From: Spirosoma profusum
GTDB taxonomy: Bacteria; Bacteroidota; Bacteroidia; Cytophagales; Spirosomataceae
Direction: 5' to 3'
NCBI RefSeq assembly: GCF_014699005.1
Contig: NZ_JACWZY010000023.1
Coordinates: forward strand, 88,643-152,642
Length of the DNA stretch: 64,000 nt
The position numbers were made by a program, and so were the translations under genes. Shown piece after piece: positions 9,842-18,637 of this stretch (positions are counted from its first letter, which is position 1; each line of letters opens with the position of its first letter). The notes below the pieces were generated by a model. It was not told the DNA's origin. It did no database searches and was given only the letters and a program-made list of their open reading frames with translations.

Positions 9842-11320
9842 TCAATTTTCTTCCTTGATTAACTCTTCCTCGCGCTCTTCGGCAGCTTCGGTTGCTTCCA
9901 GTTCGGTCATGCCGGGTTCGGCTCCTCCATAACCCAGAATTTTCAGCATTACTTCGCTGTTCTGTTCAGGCGCAAAAAGGCGTGTGCGCAAATTGCCGTT
10001 CTCGTCTTTATCGACAATAACGTGTTGCGGAGCCGGAATCAGACAATGCTGAATACCCCCATAACCACCGAGTGATTCCTGATAAGCACCTGTGTGAAAC
10101 AAGCCAACGTACTGTTCCTCAGCATCCTGATCGAAAATAGGCAGGTATAAGTCGGCGCTGTGGGCTTCTGTATTATAGAAATCGTGCGAATCGCAGGTCA
10201 GGCCGCCCAGGTTCACTTTCTGATACGGATTTTCCCAGTTATTGACCGATAGCATGATGTATTTCTGACCCAACCCCCACGAGTCGGGTAGTTGCGTTAT
10301 AAAAGAGCCGTCGATCATGTACCACAACTCTTTGTCGTTCTGCAACTTCTGATCGATTACCCGGTAAATAACCGCCCCGCTTTCGCCAACCGTGTATGAA
10401 CCAAATTCGGTGAAAATATGCGGTACTGGTACGTTGTTTTTATTGCAAATCCACTGAATACTTTCCACAATCTGGTCGATCATGGCCTGATAATCGTACG
10501 TAAACTGAAACGACGTCTGAATCGGCATCCCGCCACCAATATCAATCGAATCGAGGTCGGGGCAGATTTTGCGCAGTTCGCAATATTTATACATGAACCG
10601 GCTCAACTCACTCCAGTAATAAGCGCTGTCTTTAATTCCTGTGTTGATAAAGAAATGCAGCATTTTGAGCTTAAACCGCTCATTCGGCTGAATCTTGTTT
10701 CGGTACAATTCATTCACATCGCTATAGCGAATGCCCAGCCGGGACGTATAAAACGCAAAATTCGGTTCCTCGTCGGTAGCGATACGTATTCCGAAATTCA
10801 CTGTTTCAGCCGTTATCGAATTTTCATAGGCCTCAATTTCCTTCAGATTATCAAGAACAGGAATACAGTTCGAGAATCCTTCATTAATCAGTTCGCTGAT
10901 GTATTGCGTGTATAACGGTCGTTTGTAGCCGTTACAGATAATATATGTACTCTTGGAAACCTTATCCATCTTATATAACTCCCGAATAATGGGAATATCG
11001 TAAGCCGACGATGTTTCGAGATGGATATTATTCTTGAGGGCCTCTTCCAGCACAAACCGAAAATGCGACGACTTTGTACAATAGCAGTACGTATAGCTGC
11101 CTTTGTAGTTGTACCGCTTCATCGCGTTTTTGAACAGGATTTTTGCGTGTTCAATATGCTCGGTAATTTTGGGTAAGTACGTCAGTTTTAAGGGCGTACC
11201 GTACTCCTTGATAATGTCCATCAACGGAACATTATTGAACATCAGCTCATTGTTTTCAACGTTGAACTCCCGCGTCGGGAATTCAAATGTCTGATCAATC
11301 AGGTCATAGTATGTCTTCAT
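9842..11320 (-). CDS. speA: Arginine decarboxylase (PLP-dependent, alanine-racemase fold)
   Basis: The predicted role is arginine to agmatine, the first step of polyamine synthesis. The 492-residue protein belongs to the Orn/DAP/Arg decarboxylase group 2. The N-terminal barrel carries YCYCTKSSHF, the Lys region expected to bind PLP. The middle has SIDIGGGMP, the glycine-rich phosphate site. The C-terminal part has GGLTCDSHDFYN, with the Cys-Asp pair typical of the active site, and GAYQESLGGYGG. The frame extends further upstream to 11452, but ATG at 11320 begins the conserved MKTYYDLIDQTFEFP region and is the better start. It matches the shorter Bacteroidota type rather than the longer E. coli SpeA. 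The acidic C-terminal tail is probably disordered. No other polyamine gene is adjacent. Confidence 0.88.
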   Translation of the reverse strand: MKTYYDLIDQTFEFPTREFNVENNELMFNNVPLMDIIKEYGTPLKLTYLPKITEHIEHAKILFKNAMKRYNYKGSYTYCYCTKSSHFRFVLEEALKNNIHLETSSAYDIPIIRELYKMDKVSKSTYIICNGYKRPLYTQYISELINEGFSNCIPVLDNLKEIEAYENSITAETVNFGIRIATDEEPNFAFYTSRLGIRYSDVNELYRNKIQPNERFKLKMLHFFINTGIKDSAYYWSELSRFMYKYCELRKICPDLDSIDIGGGMPIQTSFQFTYDYQAMIDQIVESIQWICNKNNVPVPHIFTEFGSYTVGESGAVIYRVIDQKLQNDKELWYMIDGSFITQLPDSWGLGQKYIMLSVNNWENPYQKVNLGGLTCDSHDFYNTEAHSADLYLPIFDQDAEEQYVGLFHTGAYQESLGGYGGIQHCLIPAPQHVIVDKDENGNLRTRLFAPEQNSEVMLKILGYGGAEPGMTELEATEAAEEREEELIKEEN

Positions 11321-11653
11321 CCCTGGATTCGGCGCATGAAAATGGATAGTCCTACGTAGTGTACCTCTTTTAGTTCGAAATTCTGAAAAACAGGCGCGAA
11401 TTTGGCCCCGAAAATCGGGCTTTGCAAGAAGAATAATTCGCAAGGTTATCAACGAAAAAGTGTGGCCTTTGATTCGCCCCTTACCGAAATTTCAACACCA
11501 GATTCATAAGCTATGTTTACGTATCAGCCATAAGCGTTTCAGATGGAGCGTAGCATCTGCTATAGTTCATTGAGAAAACCGCCGATTTCAGAAAGAGAAT
11601 TAAGGGTTTAGTTAAGCGTTGATTGACTATGTACTGATAATAAGAAAACTTAG
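11321..11653. other. Intergenic stretch with no recognised gene
   Basis: Between the arginine decarboxylase start and the beta-helix remnant I see no supported coding region, hairpin or clear TAnnTTTG promoter. The frame open on the minus strand up to 11452 is an upstream extension of speA without protein-like composition. The distal part probably belonged to the broken beta-helix gene. Confidence 0.4.
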
Positions 11654-12064
11654 ATGTCTTGTTACCACGTCATCCAAAACGCCAATCTGGCAAATAGTAC
11701 GGTTACCAACACAATAATCAATACGTATAAAACCGACAACGTAGCGACAACCTTCTGTTACGACATAAATTGTATGTCATACCTTCCTATTGGAAATGGT
11801 AACATAAATGGGGCGAACTGGGGAACAATTTTTGCATCGGGTAATCCGCAGGTCGATATCAATTTCCGCTTAGCGCCGGGGTCAATTGCTCAGGGAGCAG
11901 CCACGGGCAGAACCGATATTGGCGCATTTGCTGGCTATAACAGTACTACGTCGGTTAGCATTACTCCTGCAACAACCTTCCTGGAATTTACAGTTCCGCT
12001 AACTAGCGAGCAGCGGGTTTCCACAGCCTGTTTATCCGAACCTTGGCAGGCAATTACACTATAA
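11654..12064 (+). pseudogene. C-terminal remnant of a beta-helix / choice-of-anchor Q protein
   Basis: The 136-residue frame has no signal peptide and starts abruptly inside repeat-like sequence (NANLANSTVTNTIINTY) typical of right-handed parallel beta-helix rungs. It then shows VDINFRLAPGSIAQGAA and TDIGAFAGYNS, which match the choice-of-anchor Q motif found near the end of large secreted Bacteroidota proteins. In that motif a dRLxxGSPAID is followed by a DIGAFE/GG. The expected hundreds of upstream residues are absent, so this is most likely the tail of a deleted or decayed gene. An expressed short protein cannot be excluded but has no visible start signals. Confidence 0.6.
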
Positions 12065-12263
12065 TCTGAACGCCCGTTGCAACTAACTCCTTAGATCAAT
12101 GAGGCAGCGTATTCATTCTATTCATACCAACGTAGCGGCCGGTTGAGTGGTTATCACTTGCCAGCGTTACGTTAGTGAGCAGTCAAATAAAGTAAGATTA
12201 CTACTCTTCTTTTTTATGGGTTAGAATTTCGTAAAAGAGATGATTACCAAACCACCCGTCTAA

Positions 12264-12295
12264 TTTGATGAATCAGGGCATTTTGCCTAATTTTG
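12264..12295 (+). promoter_or_regulatory. Bacteroidota-type promoter for pdhB (TTTG-N20-TAATTTTG)
   Basis: TTTG at 12264-12267 and TAATTTTG at 12288-12295 are separated by exactly 20 bases, matching the TTTG-N19-21-TAnnTTTG consensus of the Bacteroidota primary sigma factor. Transcription would start near 12302, about 65 bases before pdhB. The remainder of 12065-12368 holds nothing else I can recognise. Confidence 0.72.
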
Positions 12296-12368
12296 ACCGA
12301 CGTTTGGCCACCTCACCCTGAACGCAGACGTACTGAGGTAGCTACTAACACGAATCAATAAGCTCATT

Positions 12369-13349
12369 ATGAGAGAAATACAATTCCGCGAAGCCCTACG
12401 CGAGGCCATGCAGGAAGAAATGCGCCGGGACCCACTTGTTTACCTGATGGGCGAAGAAGTTGCCGAATACAATGGTGCTTATAAAGTCAGTCAGGGCATG
12501 CTCGACGAATTCGGCCCGGAACGCGTTATCGATACGCCCATTGCCGAATTAGGTTTTGCCGGTATTGGCGTTGGTTCGGCAATAAACGGACTGCGGCCCA
12601 TTATCGAGTTTATGACATTCAATTTCTCGCTGGTCGCTATCGATCAGGTCATTAACTCGGCGGCTAAAGTAATGTCGATGTCGGGCGGACAATACTCGTG
12701 TCCGATTGTATTTCGGGGCCCGACGGGTAATGCCGGTATGTTGTCATCGCAGCACTCGCAGAACTTCGAAAACTGGTTTGCCAATACGTCGGGGCTGAAA
12801 GTAGTGGTTCCTTCGAACCCTTATGACGCCAAAGGTTTATTGAAATCCTGCATTCGCGATAACGACCCCGTTATTTTCATGGAGTCGGAATTGATGTACG
12901 GCGACAAAGGCCAGGTGCCTGAAGAAGAATATTTAATTCCAATTGGCCAGGCCAACATAGTACGCGAAGGAAACGACGTAACGATTGTTTCGTTCGGCAA
13001 AATTATGAAAGTTGCTCTTGCGGCTGCTGAAGAACTGGCGAAAAACGGCGTTTCGGCCGAAGTGATTGACCTTCGTTCGGTCCGTCCGATTGATTACGCG
13101 ACAATTATCAATTCGGTGAAGAAAACCAATCGTTGCGTGATTGTAGAAGAAGCCTGGCCGCTGGCAGCTATTTCATCGGAACTGACCTACAATATCCAAC
13201 GTAATGCGTTCGATTATCTGGATGCGCCGGTGGTACGTGTCAATAGCATGGATTTACCACTCCCCTACGCGCCTACGTTGATTGAAGCGATTCTCCCCAA
13301 CGTAAAGCGCACCTTGCAGGCTGTTGATACGGTGATGTACAAGAAATAA
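12369..13349 (+). CDS. pdhB: Pyruvate dehydrogenase E1 component, beta subunit
   Basis: With the alpha subunit and thiamine diphosphate it decarboxylates pyruvate and acetylates the E2 lipoyl domain, in the cytoplasm. The 326-residue length is standard. Visible family signatures are VYLMGEEVAEYNGAYKVSQG at the N-terminus, DTPIAELGFAGIGVG, the potassium/ThDP-region stretch QYSCPIVFRGPTGN and the C-terminal transketolase domain (VTIVSFGKIM, DLRSVRPID, VIVEEAWP). It is transcribed alone: a promoter lies just upstream and two terminators follow. The alpha subunit gene is not in this window, so the two E1 genes are unlinked here, a common arrangement in Bacteroidota. A branched-chain 2-oxoacid E1 beta is the main alternative, but the sequence is closest to the PdhB type. 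Confidence 0.93.
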   Translation: MREIQFREALREAMQEEMRRDPLVYLMGEEVAEYNGAYKVSQGMLDEFGPERVIDTPIAELGFAGIGVGSAINGLRPIIEFMTFNFSLVAIDQVINSAAKVMSMSGGQYSCPIVFRGPTGNAGMLSSQHSQNFENWFANTSGLKVVVPSNPYDAKGLLKSCIRDNDPVIFMESELMYGDKGQVPEEEYLIPIGQANIVREGNDVTIVSFGKIMKVALAAAEELAKNGVSAEVIDLRSVRPIDYATIINSVKKTNRCVIVEEAWPLAAISSELTYNIQRNAFDYLDAPVVRVNSMDLPLPYAPTLIEAILPNVKRTLQAVDTVMYKK

Positions 13350-13391
13350 ATGAATATTGTAAAATGATTAATCGTTAATCATTCACATACC

Positions 13392-13431
13392 AAACAACAA
13401 GCGTCGACCAATTGGTCGACGCTTGTTGTTT
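13392..13431 (+). terminator. Perfect 40-base palindrome after pdhB
   Basis: The 20-base left half (13392-13411) is the exact reverse complement of the right half (13412-13431), with A-rich and T-rich ends flanking a GC-rich core. This is the layout of a bidirectional intrinsic terminator. It begins 42 bases after the pdhB stop. Confidence 0.82.
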
Positions 13432-13437
13432 ACAAAA

Positions 13438-13465
13438 ACGCCCGGCTGCGGAAACAGTCGGGCGT
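13438..13465 (+). terminator. Second hairpin after pdhB
   Basis: Arms 13438-13448 and 13455-13465 pair over 11 bp with one G-T wobble and a 6-nt loop. A weak T-rich tail (TTAGTTTG) follows. It backs up the palindrome just before it. Confidence 0.65.
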
Positions 13466-13559
13466 TTAGTTTGCGGGAATTGAAAGTGAAACTCCTGACT
13501 TAGCAGAAAAGTTTACACACTGAAAAATAGTGGCATAGTTTTTCGTATTATTTTCGATT

Positions 13560-13919
13560 ATGCAAGATTTAGTCGACACAGCTCAAAAAGACTCAAGACT
13601 TCGCCTAGGAAGCAGGGTGATTTATGAAGTTACGGTCCAATATGTAGGCTCGTTGACGACGCTACGTCATCGCGAGCCTACCGTTACGTTCTTTTCAAAT
13701 CTCCGGAAAGCAGTAGATGCACTAACGGCTGAGTTAGCTCTAAACAACTGGCCACCCAAAGTGAATTATACGGCGGTATATCGGGGCGTGAAACAACGAC
13801 AGTTCTACAGTTGCGATTTTGACGTAGCAGGCACGAAAGTTTTCCGTGTCAAAGTAATCCCACGATTATTGAATCCGCCCCTACCCCGGCTAGGCATTGA
13901 TGAGAATCCAGCAAAGTGA
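13560..13919 (+). CDS. Conserved-looking protein of unknown function (119 residues)
   Basis: I do not recognise the family. The protein is soluble, basic (K/R rich) and has no signal peptide or membrane segment. It mixes beta-like stretches (RVIYEVTVQYVGS, KVFRVKVIPRLL) with a central amphipathic helix (NLRKAVDALTAELAL). It occupies its own unit, with tandem terminators before it and a clear terminator right after its stop. TACGT-type words and codon use agree with the neighbours, which supports a real gene. The end converges on nadC with 35 bases between stops. Confidence 0.62.
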   Translation: MQDLVDTAQKDSRLRLGSRVIYEVTVQYVGSLTTLRHREPTVTFFSNLRKAVDALTAELALNNWPPKVNYTAVYRGVKQRQFYSCDFDVAGTKVFRVKVIPRLLNPPLPRLGIDENPAK

Positions 13920-13921
13920 GG

Positions 13922-13954
13922 AGGCCCCGACAGGCTCTGGCTGTCGGGGCCTTT
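13922..13954 (+). terminator. Intrinsic terminator between unknown gene and nadC
   Basis: A 12-bp GC-rich stem (13922-13933 with 13941-13952), a 7-nt loop and a T run ending at 13954 form a classical terminator for the plus-strand gene. It abuts the nadC stop codon. Confidence 0.85.
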
Positions 13955-14803
13955 TCAGTACGCTTTCAAGCTTAAATCCAGGCTTTTAACCTGATGCGTA
14001 AGTGCTCCCGATGAAATGAAATCGACGCCCGTTTCGGCGTAGGCCCGTAGGTTTGTTTCGTCGATGCCGCCCGATGCTTCTGTGATAAAACGGCCATCGA
14101 TAAGACGTACCATTTCGCGAATGCCTTCGGGTGAGAAATTGTCAAGGAGAATAATATCGATTTGCCCGACACGTAGCACTTCTTCTACTTCGGCCCGGTT
14201 GCGGGTTTCTACTTCAATACGTAGCTGACGACCCGTTTCTTTCAGATAAACTACTGATTTGGTGATGGCCGCTTCAATACCTCCCGCATAATCGACGTGG
14301 TTGTCTTTAATCAGGATCATGTCATACAATCCGAAGCGATGATTTACTGCCCCGCCGATTTTGGTGGCCATTTTCTCACAAATCCGGAAATTAGGCGTGG
14401 TTTTGCGGGTGTCCAATAGCTTCGCCCGCGTACCTTCCAGCAGATTCACCAGTTCGCGGGTGTGCGTGGCGATGCCGCTCATCCGCTGCATGCAGTTGAG
14501 CACCAGGCGCTCGGCGGTGAGGATGTTACGTGCATTTCCGCTCACCGTCAGTACAATGTCGCCGGGTTTGATAGAAGCTCCATCTTGTATCAGTACGTCG
14601 ACAACAAAGTTGGGATCGACTTCGGCAAAAATGGCTTTTGCTACGTACACGCCAGCCAGAATACCCGTTTCTTTGACTAATAAACGGGCCCGTTTCTGGG
14701 CGTCGGCCGGAATAGTAGAAAGGGAAGTATGATCGCCGTCGCCAATGTCTTCGGCCAGGGCTAATTGAATAAATTCCTGCAGATTCATAGGCGCAAGGTA
14801 CAT
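13955..14803 (-). CDS. nadC: Nicotinate-nucleotide pyrophosphorylase (carboxylating)
   Basis: This is quinolinate phosphoribosyltransferase. It converts quinolinate and PRPP to nicotinate mononucleotide in de novo NAD synthesis. The 282 residues are of standard length. Signatures are the N-terminal ALAEDIGDGDHTS, then ERLVLNCMQRMSGIATHT, DTRKTTPNFR (the phosphate and quinolinate binding loop), GGAVNHRFGLYDMILIKDNH and the late ITEASGGIDETN motif. ATG at 14803 is preceded by AGGA at a sensible distance, while MNLQEF at 14788 would also work. nadA and nadB are not nearby, so it stands alone. Identification is secure. Confidence 0.95.
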   Translation of the reverse strand: MYLAPMNLQEFIQLALAEDIGDGDHTSLSTIPADAQKRARLLVKETGILAGVYVAKAIFAEVDPNFVVDVLIQDGASIKPGDIVLTVSGNARNILTAERLVLNCMQRMSGIATHTRELVNLLEGTRAKLLDTRKTTPNFRICEKMATKIGGAVNHRFGLYDMILIKDNHVDYAGGIEAAITKSVVYLKETGRQLRIEVETRNRAEVEEVLRVGQIDIILLDNFSPEGIREMVRLIDGRFITEASGGIDETNLRAYAETGVDFISSGALTHQVKSLDLSLKAY

Positions 14804-14910
14804 TATTTCCTATAAACCCTGCCAGCTTCGACCGGTTTTCAAAATCGGTTGGTCAGCCTATTGGATTCTAATGAAAATGGTACGAAATTTGTCATCCGCT
14901 AAGGAAATTT

Positions 14911-15291
14911 ATGAAGCAACCGCGCGTCATACAACGTCTTTCCAGCCTTCTGCTCGCCACTCTGCTGCTTTTCACGGCAGTATGGAGTCAGCATTCCGCA
15001 TCCGAAAAAGCTCTTTCAGCGAAAAAAGCGGTTGCCGAGCAAAGCAAATCGGGTAAAACTGCTGATCACACCAACGACGCCCAACTGAGTTCGGCCCAAT
15101 TTGAAGCGGTTGTAACACCAGCGATTCAACTGGGTGATTCAGGGCAAACAGCCTTCCTGTTGCCGGCTCCTACGTTAATTATCCTGCTGCTGCTAAGCGT
15201 TCCGCTGCTTCGGCATTTTACGCTTCCGCATTTTTATTTCTCTTATTTCCGGCACGTCTTCGGCCACCACATTGCCACTAATGCGCCCTAG
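14911..15291 (+). CDS. Small exported/membrane protein of unknown function
   Basis: This 126-residue protein has an N-terminal signal or anchor (SLLLATLLLFTAVWSQ), a charged, Ala/Lys/Ser-rich middle likely to be flexible, and a second hydrophobic segment at about residues 85-100 (APTLIILLLLSVPLLRHF). The tail after it is rich in His and aromatic residues and ends near FRHVFGHHIATNAP. It has no recognisable domain. It lies 95 bases upstream of secDF on the same strand and could be co-transcribed with it, but a small hairpin (around 15299-15318) lies between them. A different frame at 14871-15056 overlaps its start and looks spurious. Confidence 0.65.
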   Translation: MKQPRVIQRLSSLLLATLLLFTAVWSQHSASEKALSAKKAVAEQSKSGKTADHTNDAQLSSAQFEAVVTPAIQLGDSGQTAFLLPAPTLIILLLLSVPLLRHFTLPHFYFSYFRHVFGHHIATNAP

Positions 15292-15386
15292 TGGTAGCAC
15301 CAGGTTTTGAGCCTGGTAGTCAAATTATTTCTCTCATTTTCTACTAATTTATCTTTTCCTAACAAGCTATCTGCTTGTTATAAATC

Positions 15387-18300
15387 ATGCAAAACAAAAC
15401 CGGAATTCTCATTCTGACAGGGGTTATTGCAGCTATTTGCATCTACTTCCTGTCGTTTACGTTCGTCTCGCGAAATATCAAAGCTGATGCCGAGGCTTAC
15501 GCAACTAATAAACAAGGTATTGTTGATCGCAATAAAAAGCAACATTATCTCGATTCGCTTTGGAAAGAGCCTGTTTTTTTAGGTAGTACGTTGCAGGAAG
15601 TTACCGAACGCGAGTTAGGTCTGGGTCTTGACCTTCAGGGTGGTATGCACGTAGTACTCGAGGTTTCTCCTGCTGACATTCTACGCAGCCTGTCGGGCAA
15701 CAACCGTGACCCCAAATTTAGTCAGGCACTGAAACAGGCACTTGAAGACCAAAAAACGAGCAACACCAACTTCGTAGATTTATTTGCCAACAATTTCAAA
15801 AAACTGGCTCCTGATACTCGTCTGGCTAGTGTTTTCGCAACCAGCGCCAACCGTAGCAAAATCAATTTCCAGTCGTCGGACACCGAAGTACGGAAACTGT
15901 TAAATGATGAAGTAAATGGTGCTATCACACGGGCGTACCAGATCATTCAGGCGCGGGTCGATAAATTCGGCGTAGCTAACCCAAACATACAGCGTTTACC
16001 CGGTTCAGGTCGTATTCAGATCGAATTGCCAGGTGTTGATAATCCTGAGCGTATCCGTCGCCTGCTGACGGGCGCTGCTAAACTTGAATTTACCGAAGTT
16101 TACCGCCTGAATGAACTGGCTCCAGCCATTGAAGGTATTGGCGCGTATCTGCTACGTGAAGAAACTGCCCGGAAAGCCGCTTTGAAAACCACTACGCCAG
16201 CCGCAGGTACAGCCGCTAAAGGTGCGTCAAGCCTGGAAACTCAGCTCGCGCAGGGTAGCAAAACTGATTCGACGGGTAAAGCGAAAAACGATACGGCAGC
16301 TGCTGCCGCTCAGGGAACGGCCCTTACGCAATTATTCCTGCCAGTTGGCCAGGATCAATTGGGCGTTTATCTGAAAGACACCGCCCGTGCCAACGCTGTT
16401 TTGAATGCTTCTGAAGTACGGGGCTTGTTCCCAGCTGATGCCGTTTTTGCGTGGGATCGTAAGACGTTCAAAGCGACCGATGGCAAAGAAATTCTGCCGC
16501 TTTATTTCCTGAAAAAACTCGGCGGTCGTGCTCCGCTTGAAGGTGATGTTATTACGGATGCTACAAATGACTACGACGACCGTGGCCGTCCGGAAGTAAC
16601 GATGAACATGAACGCGGAAGGTGCCCGTAAATGGCGGAATCTGACAGCTGCTAACGTAAATCGTCCGGTAGCTATTCTGCTTGATAATTTGGTTTACACC
16701 GCGCCAAACGTACAGAACGAAATTCCAAATGGACGTTCGAGCATCTCGGGAAACTTCACCGTAGAGGAAACCAAAGACATGGCCAACGTACTGAAAGCCG
16801 GTAAGTTGCCTGCTCCAACGAATATCGTGGAAGAAAGCGTTGTCGGTGCTACGTTAGGTTCAGAGGCTGTTAGTGCTGGCGTACTTTCGTCGCTGGTGGG
16901 TATTTTGCTGGTACTGGGTTTTGTGGTGTTCTATTACAACCGCGCCGGTCTAATTGCCGACGTAGCACTGATTGTCAACCTGTTCTTCCTGTTGGGCGTA
17001 ATGGCGTCGCTGGGTGCCGTACTGACCATGCCAGGTATTGCCGGTATTGTATTGTCGATTGGTATGGCCGTTGACGCCAACGTACTGATTTTCGAACGTA
17101 TCAAAGAAGAACTGGCCGAAGGAAAAGGGTTTAAGATTGCGGTGGCTGATGGTTTTAAGAACGCCATGTCGTCGATCATCGACTCGAACGTAACGACCTT
17201 CCTGACTGGTATCGTCCTGTTCATCTTCGGAACGGGTCTGATTCTGGGCTTTGCCACTACGTTGATCATCGGTATTCTGACCTCGTTGTTTGCCGCGATC
17301 TTTATTACACGGCTCATTCTGGAATATTACATACGTAACGGACAAACGCTCACGTTTACGTCATCGTGGGCCAAGAATCTGTTTGCCGATTCCAACTTCG
17401 ATTTCGTTTCACGCCGGAAACTGTACTACACCGTATCGTCAGTCATTATTGCGGCTGGTATCATTTCGGTGCTTATCAAAGGGTTTGGCCTGGGTGTCGA
17501 TTTCAAAGGTGGTCGTTCATACGTAGTACGCTTTGAAAAATCGGTAAGCACTGATGACGTTCGGCACTCATTGGAAGGCGTACTAGGCGCATCGCCAGAA
17601 GTAAAAACCTATGGTGGAACTGGTATCGGCGCAAATCAGGTGAAAGTAACGACGCCTTATTTGATTGACGATAATTCGCAGGGAGCTGACAAAAAGGCCG
17701 AAGCGGCTATCTATCAGGGTTTGAGCAGCTTAAAAGGCAACCCGGCCAAAATAGAAAGCTCGCAAAAAGTTGGTCCAACCATCGCTTACGACATTCTGAC
17801 TTCAGCTTTATGGTCGATTCTGTTGGCTGTGGCCGTTGTATTCGCTTACATTCTGATTCGTTTCAAACGGCTGGCGTTCGGCTATGGTGCGGTTGTGGCC
17901 ATGTTCCACGACGTCTTGATTATCCTGGCTATCTTCTCGATTTTCAACGGACTTCTACCGTTCTCGCTTGACGTCGATCAGGCGTTTGTCGGCGCGTTGC
18001 TCACGATTATGGGTTATTCGATGAACGATACAGTCGTCGTTTTTGACCGCGTACGGGAATACCTGGCCGAAAACCGGGGTAAGAAAGAAAGCATTCCGAC
18101 GATTATCAACAACGCCCTGAACAGTACGTTAAGTCGGACAGCCGTAACGGGTTTCTCGACCATTCTGGTTCTGTTGGTTCTGTTTATTTTCGGTGGCGAA
18201 ACCATTCGAGGCTTCTCGTTCGCCATGCTGATTGGTGTAATCGTTGGTACGTATTCGTCGCTGTTCGTTGCTACGCCGATTGTGGTTGACGCGCTGAGCC

Positions 18301-18467
18301 GCGATCAGGATAAAGAAGATGCTTTACCAGCCAAACTGGAGAAGAAAACCGGTTTCGATGCGATACCAGCCGACTTCACCACGGCTGCTCCAGCTACGCC
18401 CGAAGAGTTTACGGCCAAGAAAGAGAAGAAAGACAAAAAGCCGCTGATACGTCCTTCACAATCGTAA
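15387..18467 (+). CDS. secDF: Protein translocase subunit SecDF (fused)
   Basis: This inner-membrane protein uses the proton gradient to help SecYEG complete export. The single chain of 1026 residues joins SecD and SecF, as usual in Bacteroidota. The SecD half has one N-terminal membrane helix, the GLGLDLQGGMHVVLEV motif, a large periplasmic region with an Ala/Thr-rich low-complexity insert at about residues 265-310, and a six-helix membrane block. That block contains GIVLSIGMAVDANVLIFERI, the conserved Asp/Arg region. The SecF half begins at about residue 670 (NFDFVSRRKLYY), has GFGLGVDFKGGRSYVVRF, and ends with ALLTIMGYSMNDTVVVFDRV. The tail is Lys-rich. A very long hairpin follows the stop. 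Confidence 0.96.
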   Translation: MQNKTGILILTGVIAAICIYFLSFTFVSRNIKADAEAYATNKQGIVDRNKKQHYLDSLWKEPVFLGSTLQEVTERELGLGLDLQGGMHVVLEVSPADILRSLSGNNRDPKFSQALKQALEDQKTSNTNFVDLFANNFKKLAPDTRLASVFATSANRSKINFQSSDTEVRKLLNDEVNGAITRAYQIIQARVDKFGVANPNIQRLPGSGRIQIELPGVDNPERIRRLLTGAAKLEFTEVYRLNELAPAIEGIGAYLLREETARKAALKTTTPAAGTAAKGASSLETQLAQGSKTDSTGKAKNDTAAAAAQGTALTQLFLPVGQDQLGVYLKDTARANAVLNASEVRGLFPADAVFAWDRKTFKATDGKEILPLYFLKKLGGRAPLEGDVITDATNDYDDRGRPEVTMNMNAEGARKWRNLTAANVNRPVAILLDNLVYTAPNVQNEIPNGRSSISGNFTVEETKDMANVLKAGKLPAPTNIVEESVVGATLGSEAVSAGVLSSLVGILLVLGFVVFYYNRAGLIADVALIVNLFFLLGVMASLGAVLTMPGIAGIVLSIGMAVDANVLIFERIKEELAEGKGFKIAVADGFKNAMSSIIDSNVTTFLTGIVLFIFGTGLILGFATTLIIGILTSLFAAIFITRLILEYYIRNGQTLTFTSSWAKNLFADSNFDFVSRRKLYYTVSSVIIAAGIISVLIKGFGLGVDFKGGRSYVVRFEKSVSTDDVRHSLEGVLGASPEVKTYGGTGIGANQVKVTTPYLIDDNSQGADKKAEAAIYQGLSSLKGNPAKIESSQKVGPTIAYDILTSALWSILLAVAVVFAYILIRFKRLAFGYGAVVAMFHDVLIILAIFSIFNGLLPFSLDVDQAFVGALLTIMGYSMNDTVVVFDRVREYLAENRGKKESIPTIINNALNSTLSRTAVTGFSTILVLLVLFIFGGETIRGFSFAMLIGVIVGTYSSLFVATPIVVDALSRDQDKEDALPAKLEKKTGFDAIPADFTTAAPATPEEFTAKKEKKDKKPLIRPSQS

Positions 18468-18470
18468 TTT

Positions 18471-18563
18471 AAAGAGTGAAAGAACGAAAGAGTGAAAGTG
18501 CGAGAGCCATCCGGCAATTTTTTCTCGCACTTTCACTCTTTCGTTCTTTCACTCTTTATTTTT
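18471..18563 (+). terminator. 35-bp perfect hairpin with T-run after secDF
   Basis: Arms at 18471-18505 and 18523-18557 are exact reverse complements over 35 bases around a 17-nt loop, and ATTTTTTG follows. Each arm also holds a direct repeat of AAAGAGTGAAAG (18471-18482 and 18487-18498). It starts four bases after the secDF stop and would work as a strong terminator. Confidence 0.85.
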
Positions 18564-18637
18564 TGTATCTTTCCCGAACGTTTCACCCAACAATCTTTTT
18601 CAAAAAGACACAATCACCAAACGAATACTCCTTCTGC

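Noticed and set aside
10418..10915. 165-codon frame antisense to arginine decarboxylase
   Set aside because: It overlaps conserved catalytic sequence of speA and shows no recognisable protein features.
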